Source: Planctomycetia bacterium
GTDB lineage: Bacteria > Planctomycetota > UBA1135 > GCA-002686595
NCBI GenBank assembly: GCA_005799545.1
Contig: SYGM01000167.1
Location: 1 to 64,000, forward strand
Reading direction: 5' to 3'
Length of the DNA stretch: 64,000 bases
Part shown: positions 27,041-36,968 of the stretch, one piece after another
Numbering within the stretch: the first letter of the stretch is position 1
How the letters are laid out: every line of letters starts with the position of its first letter
Translations under genes and position numbers: made by a program
The notes under the pieces: model-generated
Seen by the model: only the letters and a program-made list of their open reading frames with translations
Database searches by the model: none
Told to the model about the DNA's origin: nothing

Positions 27041-27637
27041 TCAGCGGGGCGCCGGCGCGCTCTGCGGAGCCTTGCTCACCCTGGTGATCACCAGCGACTC
27101 TTCGGCCTGCGCGCGCCATGGAGCGTTGTCGGGAGCACGCGAAAGGGCGCTCTCCAGGCATGCGCCCGCTTCGTCCATCCGCTGCATGCTCAGCAGCAGC
27201 ATGCCCCGGTCGAAATCCACTTCGGGTTTGGCGCCGGGCATGGCTGCAGCCTTGGCAAAGGCCTGCTCGGCACCGACCTTGTCGTTGAGTCCGCGCCACT
27301 TCAGCAGTCCCAGATCGTGCCAGATCTCCGCGTGGTTCGGCGCGCCTTCGGCGGCAAGGACCAGCTCGCGCGTGGCCCGCTCGACCTGCCCCAGCTGCGT
27401 CAGCGCACGAGACAGCGATGCGCGCAGCACCGGGTCGTCTTTCAGAGCCAGCGCGGATTCGTAGGAGCGCACAGCCTCGCCGAAGCGGCCGTCCCTGTGC
27501 AGCCCGACGGCTTCGCGGGCGTGCTTGTCGGGATCCCGACTGTCCGCGGTGAGGCGCAGGTAGATCGCAGCTCCCATGCCGAGCAGTGCACCCGCATAGA
27601 TGCCGGCGATGATCCAGTAGCGGCGGCGTGATTTCAT
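27041..27637 (-). CDS. Membrane-anchored TPR protein
   Basis: MKSRRRYWIIAGIYAGALLGMGAAIYL TM then TPR-like helices. Confidence 0.75.
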   Translation of the reverse strand: MKSRRRYWIIAGIYAGALLGMGAAIYLRLTADSRDPDKHAREAVGLHRDGRFGEAVRSYESALALKDDPVLRASLSRALTQLGQVERATRELVLAAEGAPNHAEIWHDLGLLKWRGLNDKVGAEQAFAKAAAMPGAKPEVDFDRGMLLLSMQRMDEAGACLESALSRAPDNAPWRAQAEESLVITRVSKAPQSAPAPR

Positions 27638-28185
27638 GACTGCGCGCGCGGTCCCGTCCAGGCCGAGAAGCCGCCTTCGAGGTTGTGGAGCTCGTCGAAG
27701 CCCTGGCGGGCAAGGAACTCGCAGGCAGCCGCCGAGCGACCGCCGGCGGCGCAGTAAATCAGCTTGGGGCGCGCGTCCTTGGGGACTTCGCGCAGACGGG
27801 ACTCGAGTTCGTCGACGGGGATCAGCTTGGCGCCCGGGATGATCCCCAGCCGAGTCTCCTGCGGCGTGCGCACATCGATGATGTGCACGGAGCCGCGCTC
27901 GAGCATGGCGATCGCCGCCGCGGCCGGGATGTCGTGCCACAGTCGGCCCTCCTCGATCATCTCCGGCGTCAGCTTCGCACCGCCGGCGAGCTTGGCGATC
28001 AGCTTGCGTTGAATTGCCAGTTCCTGCGCAAACTCCTCCTTGGCGTTTTCGATGCGGCGGCGCTGGTCCGCAATCGAGTCCTCTTGGGAAGGAGCGGTCC
28101 GGCTGCGACTGGCGCGCTGCAGCGCGATCAGTGCAACCACAAGGGCGGAAAGTGCCAGTCCGGAGGATGCGAAATCCATGTTCAA
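27634..28185 (-). CDS. Membrane-anchored rhodanese-like domain protein
   Basis: VHIIDVRTPQETRLGIIPGAKLIPVDEL..KLIYCAAGGRSAAACEFLARQGF; 4-bp overlap with next gene. Confidence 0.88.
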   Translation of the reverse strand: MNMDFASSGLALSALVVALIALQRASRSRTAPSQEDSIADQRRRIENAKEEFAQELAIQRKLIAKLAGGAKLTPEMIEEGRLWHDIPAAAAIAMLERGSVHIIDVRTPQETRLGIIPGAKLIPVDELESRLREVPKDARPKLIYCAAGGRSAAACEFLARQGFDELHNLEGGFSAWTGPRAQS

Positions 28186-29387
28186 GTCTCCATGTCGGCG
28201 CGCGGGCGGAACAGCGCGACGCTGGCGGTGAAGCCGTGCAGGAAATTGCGGCCGCCCACCGGCCCGATCTCTCCTGCAGCGAAGAAACCGGCGGCCGGGA
28301 TCGGCGCCGCAAAGGCTGACTGCATGCGCGTGATGTCGTGGTTGGGCTCGTCAAACATGCGGCTGCCGCGGCCATTGCAGGTGAACAGCAGTGCTCCCAA
28401 GGCCCCCTGTGCGGACTCCAAACCCGCTTCGCGCATCAGCTGGGTGAGATCCTCGCCGGCCGTGGATGCATCACGGGCCAGAAACTGGACCGTCATGCCC
28501 ACTCGCAGCGAGTCGTCCGCGACCGCGATCGCGCCCGCCTGCGGGTCGATGCCCATCAGGCCGCGTACGAGGAAATCGCCGCGCTGGAAGCTGCTCTTGC
28601 GCGCGTCGAGCGCCAGACCGAGGAACGGCGCACGCGTGAAGAGCTCGCGCTCCTCGTCGTCGATCCCCTGCAGCATCTCCATCAGCGTGTCGAGCGCCTT
28701 GCGACCGCCGAGCTTCTGGACGAGGTTGTCCTTGCAGGCTGTGATCACCAGCGGGCGCCCGATCGGGCGGCAGCCCTGGCTGACGACGGAACGCAGCTCG
28801 ACGGCTCCCTCGAGCACGATGCCGATCGCACCGACCTCGCGGATGCCGTCCGAAGTGAAAAGCATGTTCTGCCCGGGCCCCATGCCGCCGCTCGCCATGC
28901 CGCCGGTCACCGGCAGTCCGGGCAATTGCTCATTGAGGATCGCAAGGTAATCGGTGGCAGGGAACGTGTACGGATCCGCGAGCAGCAGCACGCTGGCCCG
29001 GTCGCGATCCTCGATGGGCGGCAGCCCCGAGAACGCAAAGCCGCCATCGGCCTCCTGCGCAGCGGAAACTTCAAATGCCCGCAGCTGAGTCCAGGGCAGC
29101 ACCGCGGCAAAAGCCGACAACGCCGGTCCGTTTTCGATCTCCTGCGTGCTGCCGACGATCGACTCGCCCGTGCAGCCGATCAGAGTGCGGGCCTGCAATG
29201 CCCGGCCGAGCGCCGGCCCGAGTTGTTCGATGCCCTCGCCGTGGTGGTGGGACACGAACACCACCAGCAGGTCAGGCTTGGCATCTGCCAGCTGAGTCCG
29301 GAGAGCTTGCGTCACGGCCGCGACCGCGCGGGCCGTGTCCGACTCACGGCTGAGGCTGCTGGCGAAGACCGGCGCAGGCGGGCGCAT
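28182..29387 (-). CDS. FIST N/C-domain signal-transduction protein
   Basis: LLVVFVSHHHGEGIEQLGPALGRALQARTLIGCTGESIVG..MGPGQNMLFTSDGI..ALLFTCNGRGSRMF. Confidence 0.88.
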   Translation of the reverse strand: MRPPAPVFASSLSRESDTARAVAAVTQALRTQLADAKPDLLVVFVSHHHGEGIEQLGPALGRALQARTLIGCTGESIVGSTQEIENGPALSAFAAVLPWTQLRAFEVSAAQEADGGFAFSGLPPIEDRDRASVLLLADPYTFPATDYLAILNEQLPGLPVTGGMASGGMGPGQNMLFTSDGIREVGAIGIVLEGAVELRSVVSQGCRPIGRPLVITACKDNLVQKLGGRKALDTLMEMLQGIDDEERELFTRAPFLGLALDARKSSFQRGDFLVRGLMGIDPQAGAIAVADDSLRVGMTVQFLARDASTAGEDLTQLMREAGLESAQGALGALLFTCNGRGSRMFDEPNHDITRMQSAFAAPIPAAGFFAAGEIGPVGGRNFLHGFTASVALFRPRADMET

Positions 29388-29390
29388 GGT

Positions 29391-29666
29391 TCAGGTCAGC
29401 TTGGGGATGTCGCCCAATCGGCGCCAGCGGACGACCTCGGCGGCGCTGAAGGAATAGTCCCGCTCCTTGACGTCCACACCGTACGTTGCGGTCTCGCGGA
29501 TGTAGGCCTCGGGGTCGGTACCCGGTGCGGGCTGATGGATGTCGCAGTCGTGCATGTGCACCTGAAAGGCATCGGCACTGTCAAAGCGTCCAAGGATCAC
29601 CCGGCCGCTGCGGGTTTCGATGACTAGGTTGATGCCATGAGGGGCGGTGTGGATCGGCTCCGTCAT
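29391..29666 (-). CDS. Small uncharacterised protein heading the FIST operon
   Basis: MTEPIHTAPHGINLVIETRSGRVILGRFDSADAFQVHMHDCDIHQP..; TAGGCT 7 nt before ATG. Confidence 0.65.
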   Translation of the reverse strand: MTEPIHTAPHGINLVIETRSGRVILGRFDSADAFQVHMHDCDIHQPAPGTDPEAYIRETATYGVDVKERDYSFSAAEVVRWRRLGDIPKLT

Positions 29667-29734
29667 GGAGAAAAGCCTAGCGCAGTCCGTACTTCTGCGT
29701 AGGCTAGAAAGCGCACTCCCGAAAGCTCCCCCTT

Positions 29735-31300
29735 ATGCGCGTCGCACTCGTGCTCGGTTTCCTTCTGCATGCGCCGGCCCTCGCGGGCAACGGCTTCTGG
29801 CAGCATGTCGGCACCGGCCCGATCAGCGAAGGCGGTGCCATCTGCACTCGTCTGTGCTTCCATCCGGCCGGGGATCCGATCATCGCCTACCACGACATGG
29901 CCGCCGGCGGGAAAGCCAGCGTGCAGCGCTTCCGCGCCGGTGCGTGGGAGTATCTGGGAGCCCCTGCGTCGGCCAGCGTGGGCACGGCCTGGTACAACGC
30001 GATCGCCTGCGACGCCGCCGGCAGTGTGTTCCTCGGATCGCGCGACTACATGGTCGGCGGCAAATTCGTGGTGCGCGTGCTGCATCCGGGTTCCGGCAGC
30101 TGGGAAACGGTCGGTACCAGCGGCGCTTCGCCCGATGAAGCGCACCACACCTGGCTGGAGCTCGATCCCTCCGGCATGCCCGTGATCGCCTTTCAGGATC
30201 GGGGCACGAACCCGATCGACATGGCGTCCGTCATGCGCTTCGATCCGGCCAACGGGGCGTGGAACTTCGTCGGCCCGCGCGGCTTCTCCCATGACACGAG
30301 CGCCTACAACAGCGTCAAGGTCGCCGCGGATGGGACGCTCTATGCCGCCCACTCCGATGTGGGGCTGATCAGCGGCGCAGAGGTCGGCCTCCTTAGCGTG
30401 CGGCGCTACGACCCTGCCGCGAACAGCTGGGTGACGCTTGGAAACCCGCTCTTCAGCGAGGTGTCGTCGCTCAACGCCGTGCTCGAGCTGGATCGCAACG
30501 GCACGCCGTGGGTTGCGCTGCATCGCTATCACCAGTCGATCCGCGTGTATCGCTTCGATGGCACGGATTGGCAGGCCGTGGGCGGTTCCGCCTCCGGAAC
30601 CGAGCGGCCCACCTTCGAGAGCGAAGGGTATCGGCAGTGGACTTCGCTGTGCTTCGACAGCCAGAACAGGCCACACGTCGCCTATCAGCTCTTTGACTAC
30701 GGCCACAAGGGCAAGGTGCGCCGCTTCAACGGGACGGACTGGGTCGCGCTGACGGATACGCCCTTCTCCATCGGAGGAGCGGACTATCTCGTCCTCGGCA
30801 TCAGTCCTCAGGATGTGCCTTACGTTGCCTATCGCGACATGGGCGCCTCGACGCGTCTGGTGGTGCAGCGCTTCATCGAAGACCCCGTGATCTACGGATC
30901 GCCCGCCTCGAACTCGCTGGGCTGTGCGGCGGATGTGTGGGCGAGCGGGGGACTGTCGAGCTCGAACGCCAACCCCTGCTGGTTCGGGGCGAATCAGCTG
31001 TTCAGCCAGAAGAACGCGATGCCGCTGTGGTCACGCACGGCCGGCAACACGCCGTTCGGCGGCAGCACGCTGTTGCTGGGGCCGCCGATCCGTCGCACCG
31101 TCCTGCTTTCCACGGGAGGGGGCACGCACGGCCCGGATTGCTCAGGCACGCTGCTGCACGACTGGAATGCGTACTTCCTCACGAGTCCCTCGGGCCTGAA
31201 CCCGGGCGAATTTCTCTTCGCGCAGTACTGGATTCGCGATCCGGGCCTGCAGGGTTCGACCTACCTGACGCGCGCGGTTCGCTATCTGGTCCAGCCTTGA
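29735..31300 (+). CDS. Secreted beta-propeller-like protein with C-terminal surface domain
   Basis: Signal MRVALVLGFLLHAPALA; repeated WEYLGAP../WNFVGPR../WVTLGNP blades; C-terminal FAQYWIRDPGLQG.. Confidence 0.7.
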   Translation: MRVALVLGFLLHAPALAGNGFWQHVGTGPISEGGAICTRLCFHPAGDPIIAYHDMAAGGKASVQRFRAGAWEYLGAPASASVGTAWYNAIACDAAGSVFLGSRDYMVGGKFVVRVLHPGSGSWETVGTSGASPDEAHHTWLELDPSGMPVIAFQDRGTNPIDMASVMRFDPANGAWNFVGPRGFSHDTSAYNSVKVAADGTLYAAHSDVGLISGAEVGLLSVRRYDPAANSWVTLGNPLFSEVSSLNAVLELDRNGTPWVALHRYHQSIRVYRFDGTDWQAVGGSASGTERPTFESEGYRQWTSLCFDSQNRPHVAYQLFDYGHKGKVRRFNGTDWVALTDTPFSIGGADYLVLGISPQDVPYVAYRDMGASTRLVVQRFIEDPVIYGSPASNSLGCAADVWASGGLSSSNANPCWFGANQLFSQKNAMPLWSRTAGNTPFGGSTLLLGPPIRRTVLLSTGGGTHGPDCSGTLLHDWNAYFLTSPSGLNPGEFLFAQYWIRDPGLQGSTYLTRAVRYLVQP

Positions 31301-31423
31301 CTTGGAAATGGTTTCCTTGGACGATCTCTCGGTCTTGATCTAGAAACTCGCAAATTAGTTGGGAATCCGCGTTCGGTCTGACGATGCACCCCTCGGCAGA
31401 CAACCCAACACAGGGAGCAATTC

Positions 31424-33676
31424 GTGAATACAGGCAGGCATGGCAGGCTTGCCCCGCTCGCACTCGCGCTGGCCTTGGCAGGCTGCGCAGGTGGCGGGTC
31501 AGGGGCAGAGGAGCAGGGACCGCTTCCCAGCGCGGGAGAGCATGCGATTCTCTTCTGCACGCAGGTTCCCAACCCGCAGGATTTCACCACGATCACATCG
31601 ACGTTTGGCAACCATCTGCCGGGTGTCGGAGCCGCGCCGCGCGGCGGCGATCTGTACATCCGCTACGCCGACGGCACGCTCAAGAACCTGACGCAGGCCG
31701 CCGGCTTCGGAATGGAGGGCCTGCAGGGCGCCCAGTCGATCGCCGTCCGCGAACCCTGCGTGCACTGGTCCGGCAACAAGGCGCTCTTCAGCATGGTGAT
31801 CGGCGCTCCGGCGCAATTCGAGCAGGAGAGCTCGCGCTGGCAGATCTACGAGATCAGCGGGCTTGGCCGCGACGAAGTGCCGGTCATCACGCACGTTGCC
31901 AACCAGCCTGAGCAGTACAACAGCATCAGCCCGATCTACGCCAGCGATGACACGATCCTCTTCACGTCGGATCGGCCGCGCAACGGGGCGCAGCATCTCT
32001 ATCCCCAACTCGATGAATACGAGGAAGCGCCGACCGTCACGGGGATCTGGAAGCTCGATCCGCTCACGGGTGCCCTGGAAATCCTCAACCACGCGCCCTC
32101 GGGTGCGTTTTCGCCCAGCATCGACAGCTTCGGTCGCGTGATCTTCACACGCTGGGACCACCTCGTGAGGGATCAGCAGGCGGATGATGACAACATCTGC
32201 AACTGTGATCAGTTCGGCACGTTCAACTACACGAGCGAAGCCGCCGATGCCGTCTCCACAGGCAACAACGACGAGGTCTTCCCTGAGCCGCGTCCGCAGT
32301 GGCTGGGCTTCGTTGGCAATCAGATGCCCGGCTATTTCGGCGAACTTAACGGTTACCAGCCGCATCTGGTCGGATCCGAGGTCAACCACTTCTTCCCCTG
32401 GATGATGAACCAGAACGGGACGGAGGAGGAAACCCTCAACCACATCGGACGTCACGAACTGCACAGCTACGTGCCGCTCGTGCGTACGGATGATCCGGCC
32501 ATCGTGTCGCATCTGGGATTCACTCCTTTCACCGCCAACGCCAACCCGGTCAACAACATCTTCCAGATCCGCGAGGATCCGCTCGTGCCAGGCAGCTACT
32601 TCGCGATCCATGCGCCCGAGTTCTTTACGCACGGAGCCGGGCAGGTGATCCGCCTCGACGGGCCGGCGGGCATGAACGCGGATTCGATGACGGTGGATTA
32701 CGTCACGCATCCCGACACCGCCAATTTCGATGAGACGCCAGGTGTCCAGCACAGCGGCATGTACCGCTCCATCCTGCCGCTCTCGAACGGGGATCGGGTC
32801 GTCGTGCATGCCGATACCACCCGCGAGGCCGGCAACGACGGTTCCGGCGGCGTCATCGATCCTGTGTACAAGTTCCGCCTGAAGCTGCTGGTCGCGGAGG
32901 GCAACCATCACGTGGCCGGGGCCGCGCTCACCGCCGGCATCGTGAAGAACGTCTCCTGGTACAGTCCCAACGAGCTTCTGACCTACAACGGCCCGCTGTG
33001 GGAGCTGTGGCCGGTGGAAGTGGTTGCGCGTCAGGCCCCTGCTCCTTCCATGCCGGCTCTGGCTGCGCCGGAACAGCAGGTCCTTGCGGAGGAGGGCGTC
33101 AGTCTGGCCTCGCTGCGCAGCTTCCTGCGCACGAACAATCTCGCGCTGATCATCAGCCGGAATGTGACGCGACGGGATCGCAACGACCTGCAGCAACCCT
33201 TCAATCTGCGAGTCGAGGGCGGCGGCGTGGAGACCGCGGTGGGCACGGGTGCCGTGTACGATATTGCGCATCTGCAGATCTTCCAAGGCGATCAGATCCG
33301 CGGACTGACGATGGGCGGAGCGCAACCGATCGCAGGACGCCGCGTGCTGGCGCAGCCGATGCACGATGCGGGGGCCACGAGCCGCAACCCTTCGACGCTC
33401 GGTGCGCCCGAGGGCAGCGTGCGCATCGCCGCCGATGGTTCGATGGCGGCACTGGTGCCGGCCAAGCGCGCGCTCAGCTGGCAGTTGACGGACTCAGCGG
33501 GCGAGCCGGTGGTGCGTGAGCGCTACTGGCTGACGTTCCAGCCCGGGGAAATCCGCACTTGCGCGGCCTGTCACGGTTTCTCCAGCGCGGATCAGAGCGG
33601 GAACGCGACGCCGATGAACCCGCCGGCCGCGCTCGGGGATCTGCTGCAGCATCTCAAGGACACGGGCGAGCTGTGA
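31424..33676 (+). CDS. HzsA-related-type lipoprotein with C-terminal CxxCH (paralog 1)
   Basis: GTG start after agggag; lipobox LAGC; SDRPRNGAQHLYPQLDEYEEAPTVTGIWKLD; EIRTCAACHGFSSAD. Confidence 0.75.
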   Translation: MNTGRHGRLAPLALALALAGCAGGGSGAEEQGPLPSAGEHAILFCTQVPNPQDFTTITSTFGNHLPGVGAAPRGGDLYIRYADGTLKNLTQAAGFGMEGLQGAQSIAVREPCVHWSGNKALFSMVIGAPAQFEQESSRWQIYEISGLGRDEVPVITHVANQPEQYNSISPIYASDDTILFTSDRPRNGAQHLYPQLDEYEEAPTVTGIWKLDPLTGALEILNHAPSGAFSPSIDSFGRVIFTRWDHLVRDQQADDDNICNCDQFGTFNYTSEAADAVSTGNNDEVFPEPRPQWLGFVGNQMPGYFGELNGYQPHLVGSEVNHFFPWMMNQNGTEEETLNHIGRHELHSYVPLVRTDDPAIVSHLGFTPFTANANPVNNIFQIREDPLVPGSYFAIHAPEFFTHGAGQVIRLDGPAGMNADSMTVDYVTHPDTANFDETPGVQHSGMYRSILPLSNGDRVVVHADTTREAGNDGSGGVIDPVYKFRLKLLVAEGNHHVAGAALTAGIVKNVSWYSPNELLTYNGPLWELWPVEVVARQAPAPSMPALAAPEQQVLAEEGVSLASLRSFLRTNNLALIISRNVTRRDRNDLQQPFNLRVEGGGVETAVGTGAVYDIAHLQIFQGDQIRGLTMGGAQPIAGRRVLAQPMHDAGATSRNPSTLGAPEGSVRIAADGSMAALVPAKRALSWQLTDSAGEPVVRERYWLTFQPGEIRTCAACHGFSSADQSGNATPMNPPAALGDLLQHLKDTGEL

Positions 33677-33681
33677 GTCCA

Positions 33682-33696
33682 CGGGCATCGTGCCCG
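33682..33696. terminator. Short hairpin CGGGCA-tcg-TGCCCG between tandem paralogs
   Basis: 6-bp perfect stem just after CDS end 33676. Confidence 0.4.
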
Positions 33697-33766
33697 CGGT
33701 TCAAGAAACGCTCGCCCGTCAACCGACATCTCTCTCGGCAGTTTGCGCATCACAGAGGAGGTGAGC

Positions 33767-36010
33767 GTGAGGGGAGAGATTGCATGTGTGTGCTTGATTG
33801 TGCTCGGTTCCTGCGGCGGCGGTGGCTCGGGGGGCGATGACGGCTCGGCGGAGCCGTTGGCCCTGTTGGGCGGCAACCCCATTCTGTTCTGCACGCAAAC
33901 GCCGAATCCGGTGGACTTCACGACGATCGCGTCGAGCTTCGGCAACCATGGCAGCAGCGTGGATGCCTGTCCGCGGGGGGGTGACCTGTGCATTCGCTAC
34001 CCGAACGGGACCGTACGCAAGCTGACGGCCCTGGCGGGTTGGGGGCAGGGTGGCCAGCAGGGCGCGCAGTCGATCGCCGTTCGCGAACCCTGCGTGCACT
34101 GGTCGGGCAACAAAGCGCTCTTCAGCATGGTGGTCGGATCGCCGGGACCCGGCGAGGCGGACACCTCGCGCTGGCAGATCTACGAGGTCTCGGGTCTTGG
34201 CATCAACGACACGCCGCTGATCACTCGAGTCGCCAACCAGCCGGAGGAGTACAACAATATCAGCCCCATCTACGGAAGCGATGACTCGATCCTGTTCACT
34301 TCCGATCGTCCGCGCAATGGACGGGCACACCTCTACCCGCAGCTCGATGAGTACGAGGAGGTACCGACGGTTACGGGGATCTGGAAGCTCGATCCGGTCA
34401 GCGGGGATCTGCACATCCTGAACCACACGCCGTCCGGCGCCTTTTCTCCCTGCATCGACAGCTTCGGACGCGTGATCTTCACGCGCTGGGACCATCTGGT
34501 GCGCGATCAGCAGGCCGATGACGACAACATGTGCCAATGCAACCAGTTCGGCACCTTCAACTACACAAGCGAATCGGCGGATGCGATTTCGACGGGCAAC
34601 AATGACGAGGTGTTTCCTGAGCCTCGTCCGGAATGGCTTGGCCATGTGGGCAGTCACATGCCCGGCTACAGCGGCGAAATGAACGGCTACCAACCCCACC
34701 TCACAGGTTCGGAGGTCAACCATTTCTTCCCGTGGATGATGAATCAGGACGGCTCAGGCGAAGAGACGCTCAATCACATCGGACGCCACGAGCTGCACGC
34801 CTACATTCCGCTCGTGCGCGTGGATGACCCCAATATCGTCTCCCAGCTTGAGATCGGCCCCTTCTCGGCCAATCAGACGGCGATTCCGCACTGGTACCAG
34901 CTGCGCGAAGACCCGAATGACCCCGGGAGTTACTTTGCGATCCACGCGCCGGAGTTCTTCACGCACGGAGCGGGTCAGGTAGTCAGGATCCACGCGCCGC
35001 CGGGACTGGAAGCCGATGACGTCACAACCCAGATGCTGACGCATCCCGACACGGCAAATTACGACACGACGCCCGGCACGAACCACAGCGGGATGTACCG
35101 CAGCATCCTGCCGCTGACCAACGGCAAGAAAGTCGTTGTCCACGCCGCCACGGCGCAGCCCGCAGGCAATCTCGGTAGCGGCAACGTGATCAACCCGGTC
35201 TACAAGTTCCGTCTGCGCGAACTGCAGCTGGTCGGCAGCTGGTACAAGGCCGGTGCCGCGTTGACACGCGGCATCACGAAGAGCGTGTCGTGGTATCGCA
35301 ACGGACAGCTGATGAGCTTCCAGGGTGCGCTGTGGGAGCTGTGGCCCGTGGAGGTCGCAGCACGGGCGGTGCCTCAGCCGACTGCCGTGCCGCTGGAGCA
35401 GCCTGAGCAGCAGATTCTCGACGAAGAGGGTGTCAGCAGCGCGACCCTGCGAGCCTTCCTGCGCTCCAAGGGCCTCGCGCTGATCGTGAGCAGGAACGTC
35501 ACGCGCCGCGACCGCAACGATCTGCAGCAGCCTTTCAACTTGCGTGTCACGGAAGGCGGCGTGCAGACGATCGCCAAGCCAGGACGCGTGTACGACATCT
35601 CGCACCTGCAGATCTTTCAGGCCGATCAGATCCGCGGCCTCACGATGGGCGGCAGCGAGCCGATTCCGGGCCGCCGCGCGCTTGCGCAGGCATTGCACGA
35701 CCCGACTGCGCTGGCACACAATCCTCCGGATCCCAACGGTCCTTCCGGAAGCGTGCGAATCGCTGCTGATGGTTCCATGGCCGCGCTGGTGCCGGCGCGG
35801 CGAGCTCTCAGCTGGCAACTGACGGATCCCATGGGCGAACCCGTGGTGCGCGAGCGTTACTGGCTGACGTTCCAGCCCGGAGAGATCCGCACCTGCGCCG
35901 CCTGTCACGGCTTCTCCAGCGCGGATCAGAACGGAAACGGGGTGCCGCGCAATCCGCCGCAGGCTCTGGGAGAACTCCTGCAGCATCTCAAGGACACGGG
36001 CGCGTTCTGA
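33767..36010 (+). CDS. HzsA-related-type lipoprotein with C-terminal CxxCH (paralog 2)
   Basis: Probable GTG start after gaggaggtgagc (track ATG 33743); lipobox LGSC; near-identical motifs to paralog 1; EIRTCAACHGFSSAD. Confidence 0.75.
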   Translation: MRGEIACVCLIVLGSCGGGGSGGDDGSAEPLALLGGNPILFCTQTPNPVDFTTIASSFGNHGSSVDACPRGGDLCIRYPNGTVRKLTALAGWGQGGQQGAQSIAVREPCVHWSGNKALFSMVVGSPGPGEADTSRWQIYEVSGLGINDTPLITRVANQPEEYNNISPIYGSDDSILFTSDRPRNGRAHLYPQLDEYEEVPTVTGIWKLDPVSGDLHILNHTPSGAFSPCIDSFGRVIFTRWDHLVRDQQADDDNMCQCNQFGTFNYTSESADAISTGNNDEVFPEPRPEWLGHVGSHMPGYSGEMNGYQPHLTGSEVNHFFPWMMNQDGSGEETLNHIGRHELHAYIPLVRVDDPNIVSQLEIGPFSANQTAIPHWYQLREDPNDPGSYFAIHAPEFFTHGAGQVVRIHAPPGLEADDVTTQMLTHPDTANYDTTPGTNHSGMYRSILPLTNGKKVVVHAATAQPAGNLGSGNVINPVYKFRLRELQLVGSWYKAGAALTRGITKSVSWYRNGQLMSFQGALWELWPVEVAARAVPQPTAVPLEQPEQQILDEEGVSSATLRAFLRSKGLALIVSRNVTRRDRNDLQQPFNLRVTEGGVQTIAKPGRVYDISHLQIFQADQIRGLTMGGSEPIPGRRALAQALHDPTALAHNPPDPNGPSGSVRIAADGSMAALVPARRALSWQLTDPMGEPVVRERYWLTFQPGEIRTCAACHGFSSADQNGNGVPRNPPQALGELLQHLKDTGAF

Positions 36011-36033
36011 TCGCGCGGGCGGTGCCCGGCCGC

Positions 36034-36039
36034 TAGCAT
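36034..36039 (+). promoter_or_regulatory. Predicted -10 TAGCAT, 8 nt before ilvE ATG
   Basis: TAGCAT-ggagcgcg-ATG. Confidence 0.45.
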
Positions 36040-36047
36040 GGAGCGCG

Positions 36048-36968
36048 ATGAAACTCGTGCCCTCCAAATGGATCTGGTCCAGCGGCAAGCTCGTCCCGTG
36101 GGAGCAAGCCACCGTCCATGTCATGACCCACGCGCTGCACTACGGCTCCGCGGTCTTCGAGGGCATCCGCGCCTACGAAACGAAGAACGGTCCGGCGATC
36201 TTCGGTCTGCGCGAGCACGTCAAGCGCCTCTTTCACTCCTGCCGCATCGTGCACCTGCCGCTGCGCTGGACCGAAACGGAGGTCGAGCAGGCCATCCGCC
36301 AGACGGTGCGCGAGAACGGCCATCCGCATTGTTACATCCGCCCGCTGGCCTTCCGTGGGTACGGCGCCTTGGGCGTGCACGGAGGAGACAACCCTGTCGA
36401 GCTGGTCATCGCGACCTTCCCCTGGGGTGTCACGTTCAGCCCGGAGGCACTGGCCGCCGGCATCGATGTGTGCGTGTCGAGCTGGCGTCGCATGGCGCCC
36501 GACACGCACCCGGCGATGGCGAAGAGCGCCGGCAACTACGTCAACAGCCAGCTGATCGTGCACGAAGCGCGCGCACTGGGCTTTCACGACGGCTTGGCGC
36601 TTGACGTCAACGGCTACGTCGCCGAAGGAAGCGGCCAGAACCTGTTCCTGGTGCGCGATGGCAAGCTCTATACGCCGCCTGTCGGTGCTTCTATCCTCGC
36701 GGGCTTCACGCGGCATGCCGTGTTGTCTCTGGCGCAGGAACTTTCGATTCCGATCAGCGAGCAGCTCATCTCCCGCGAGATGCTCTACACCTCCGAGGAA
36801 GCCTTCCTGACCGGCACGGTTGCCGAGCTGACGCCGATTCGCAGTGTCGACCGTCATGCGGTGGGCATCGGCCGAAGGGGTCCGGTCACCGAGCGCATCC
36901 AGCAGCGTTTCTTCGCGCTCGTGCGTGGTGAGATCGCCGACCGTCACCAGTGGCTGACGCTCGCCTGA
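36048..36968 (+). CDS. ilvE: Branched-chain amino acid aminotransferase
   Basis: HALHYGSAVFEGIRAYET..CYIRPLAFRGYGALGV..AKSAGNYVNSQLIVHEA..EGSGQNLFLVRDGKLYTPP..EAFLTGTVAELTPIRSVD. Confidence 0.93.
   Translation: MKLVPSKWIWSSGKLVPWEQATVHVMTHALHYGSAVFEGIRAYETKNGPAIFGLREHVKRLFHSCRIVHLPLRWTETEVEQAIRQTVRENGHPHCYIRPLAFRGYGALGVHGGDNPVELVIATFPWGVTFSPEALAAGIDVCVSSWRRMAPDTHPAMAKSAGNYVNSQLIVHEARALGFHDGLALDVNGYVAEGSGQNLFLVRDGKLYTPPVGASILAGFTRHAVLSLAQELSIPISEQLISREMLYTSEEAFLTGTVAELTPIRSVDRHAVGIGRRGPVTERIQQRFFALVRGEIADRHQWLTLA

Noticed and set aside
31499-33364. 621-aa minus-strand ORF, and the similar one at 33719-34723
   Set aside because: Shadow ORFs antisense to the duplicated lipoproteins; their mutual similarity follows from the duplication.
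31424-36010. Anammox hydrazine synthase locus
   Set aside because: Only an HzsA-like domain family is present; no HzsB/HzsC or hydrazine dehydrogenase visible. The family occurs outside anammox bacteria.
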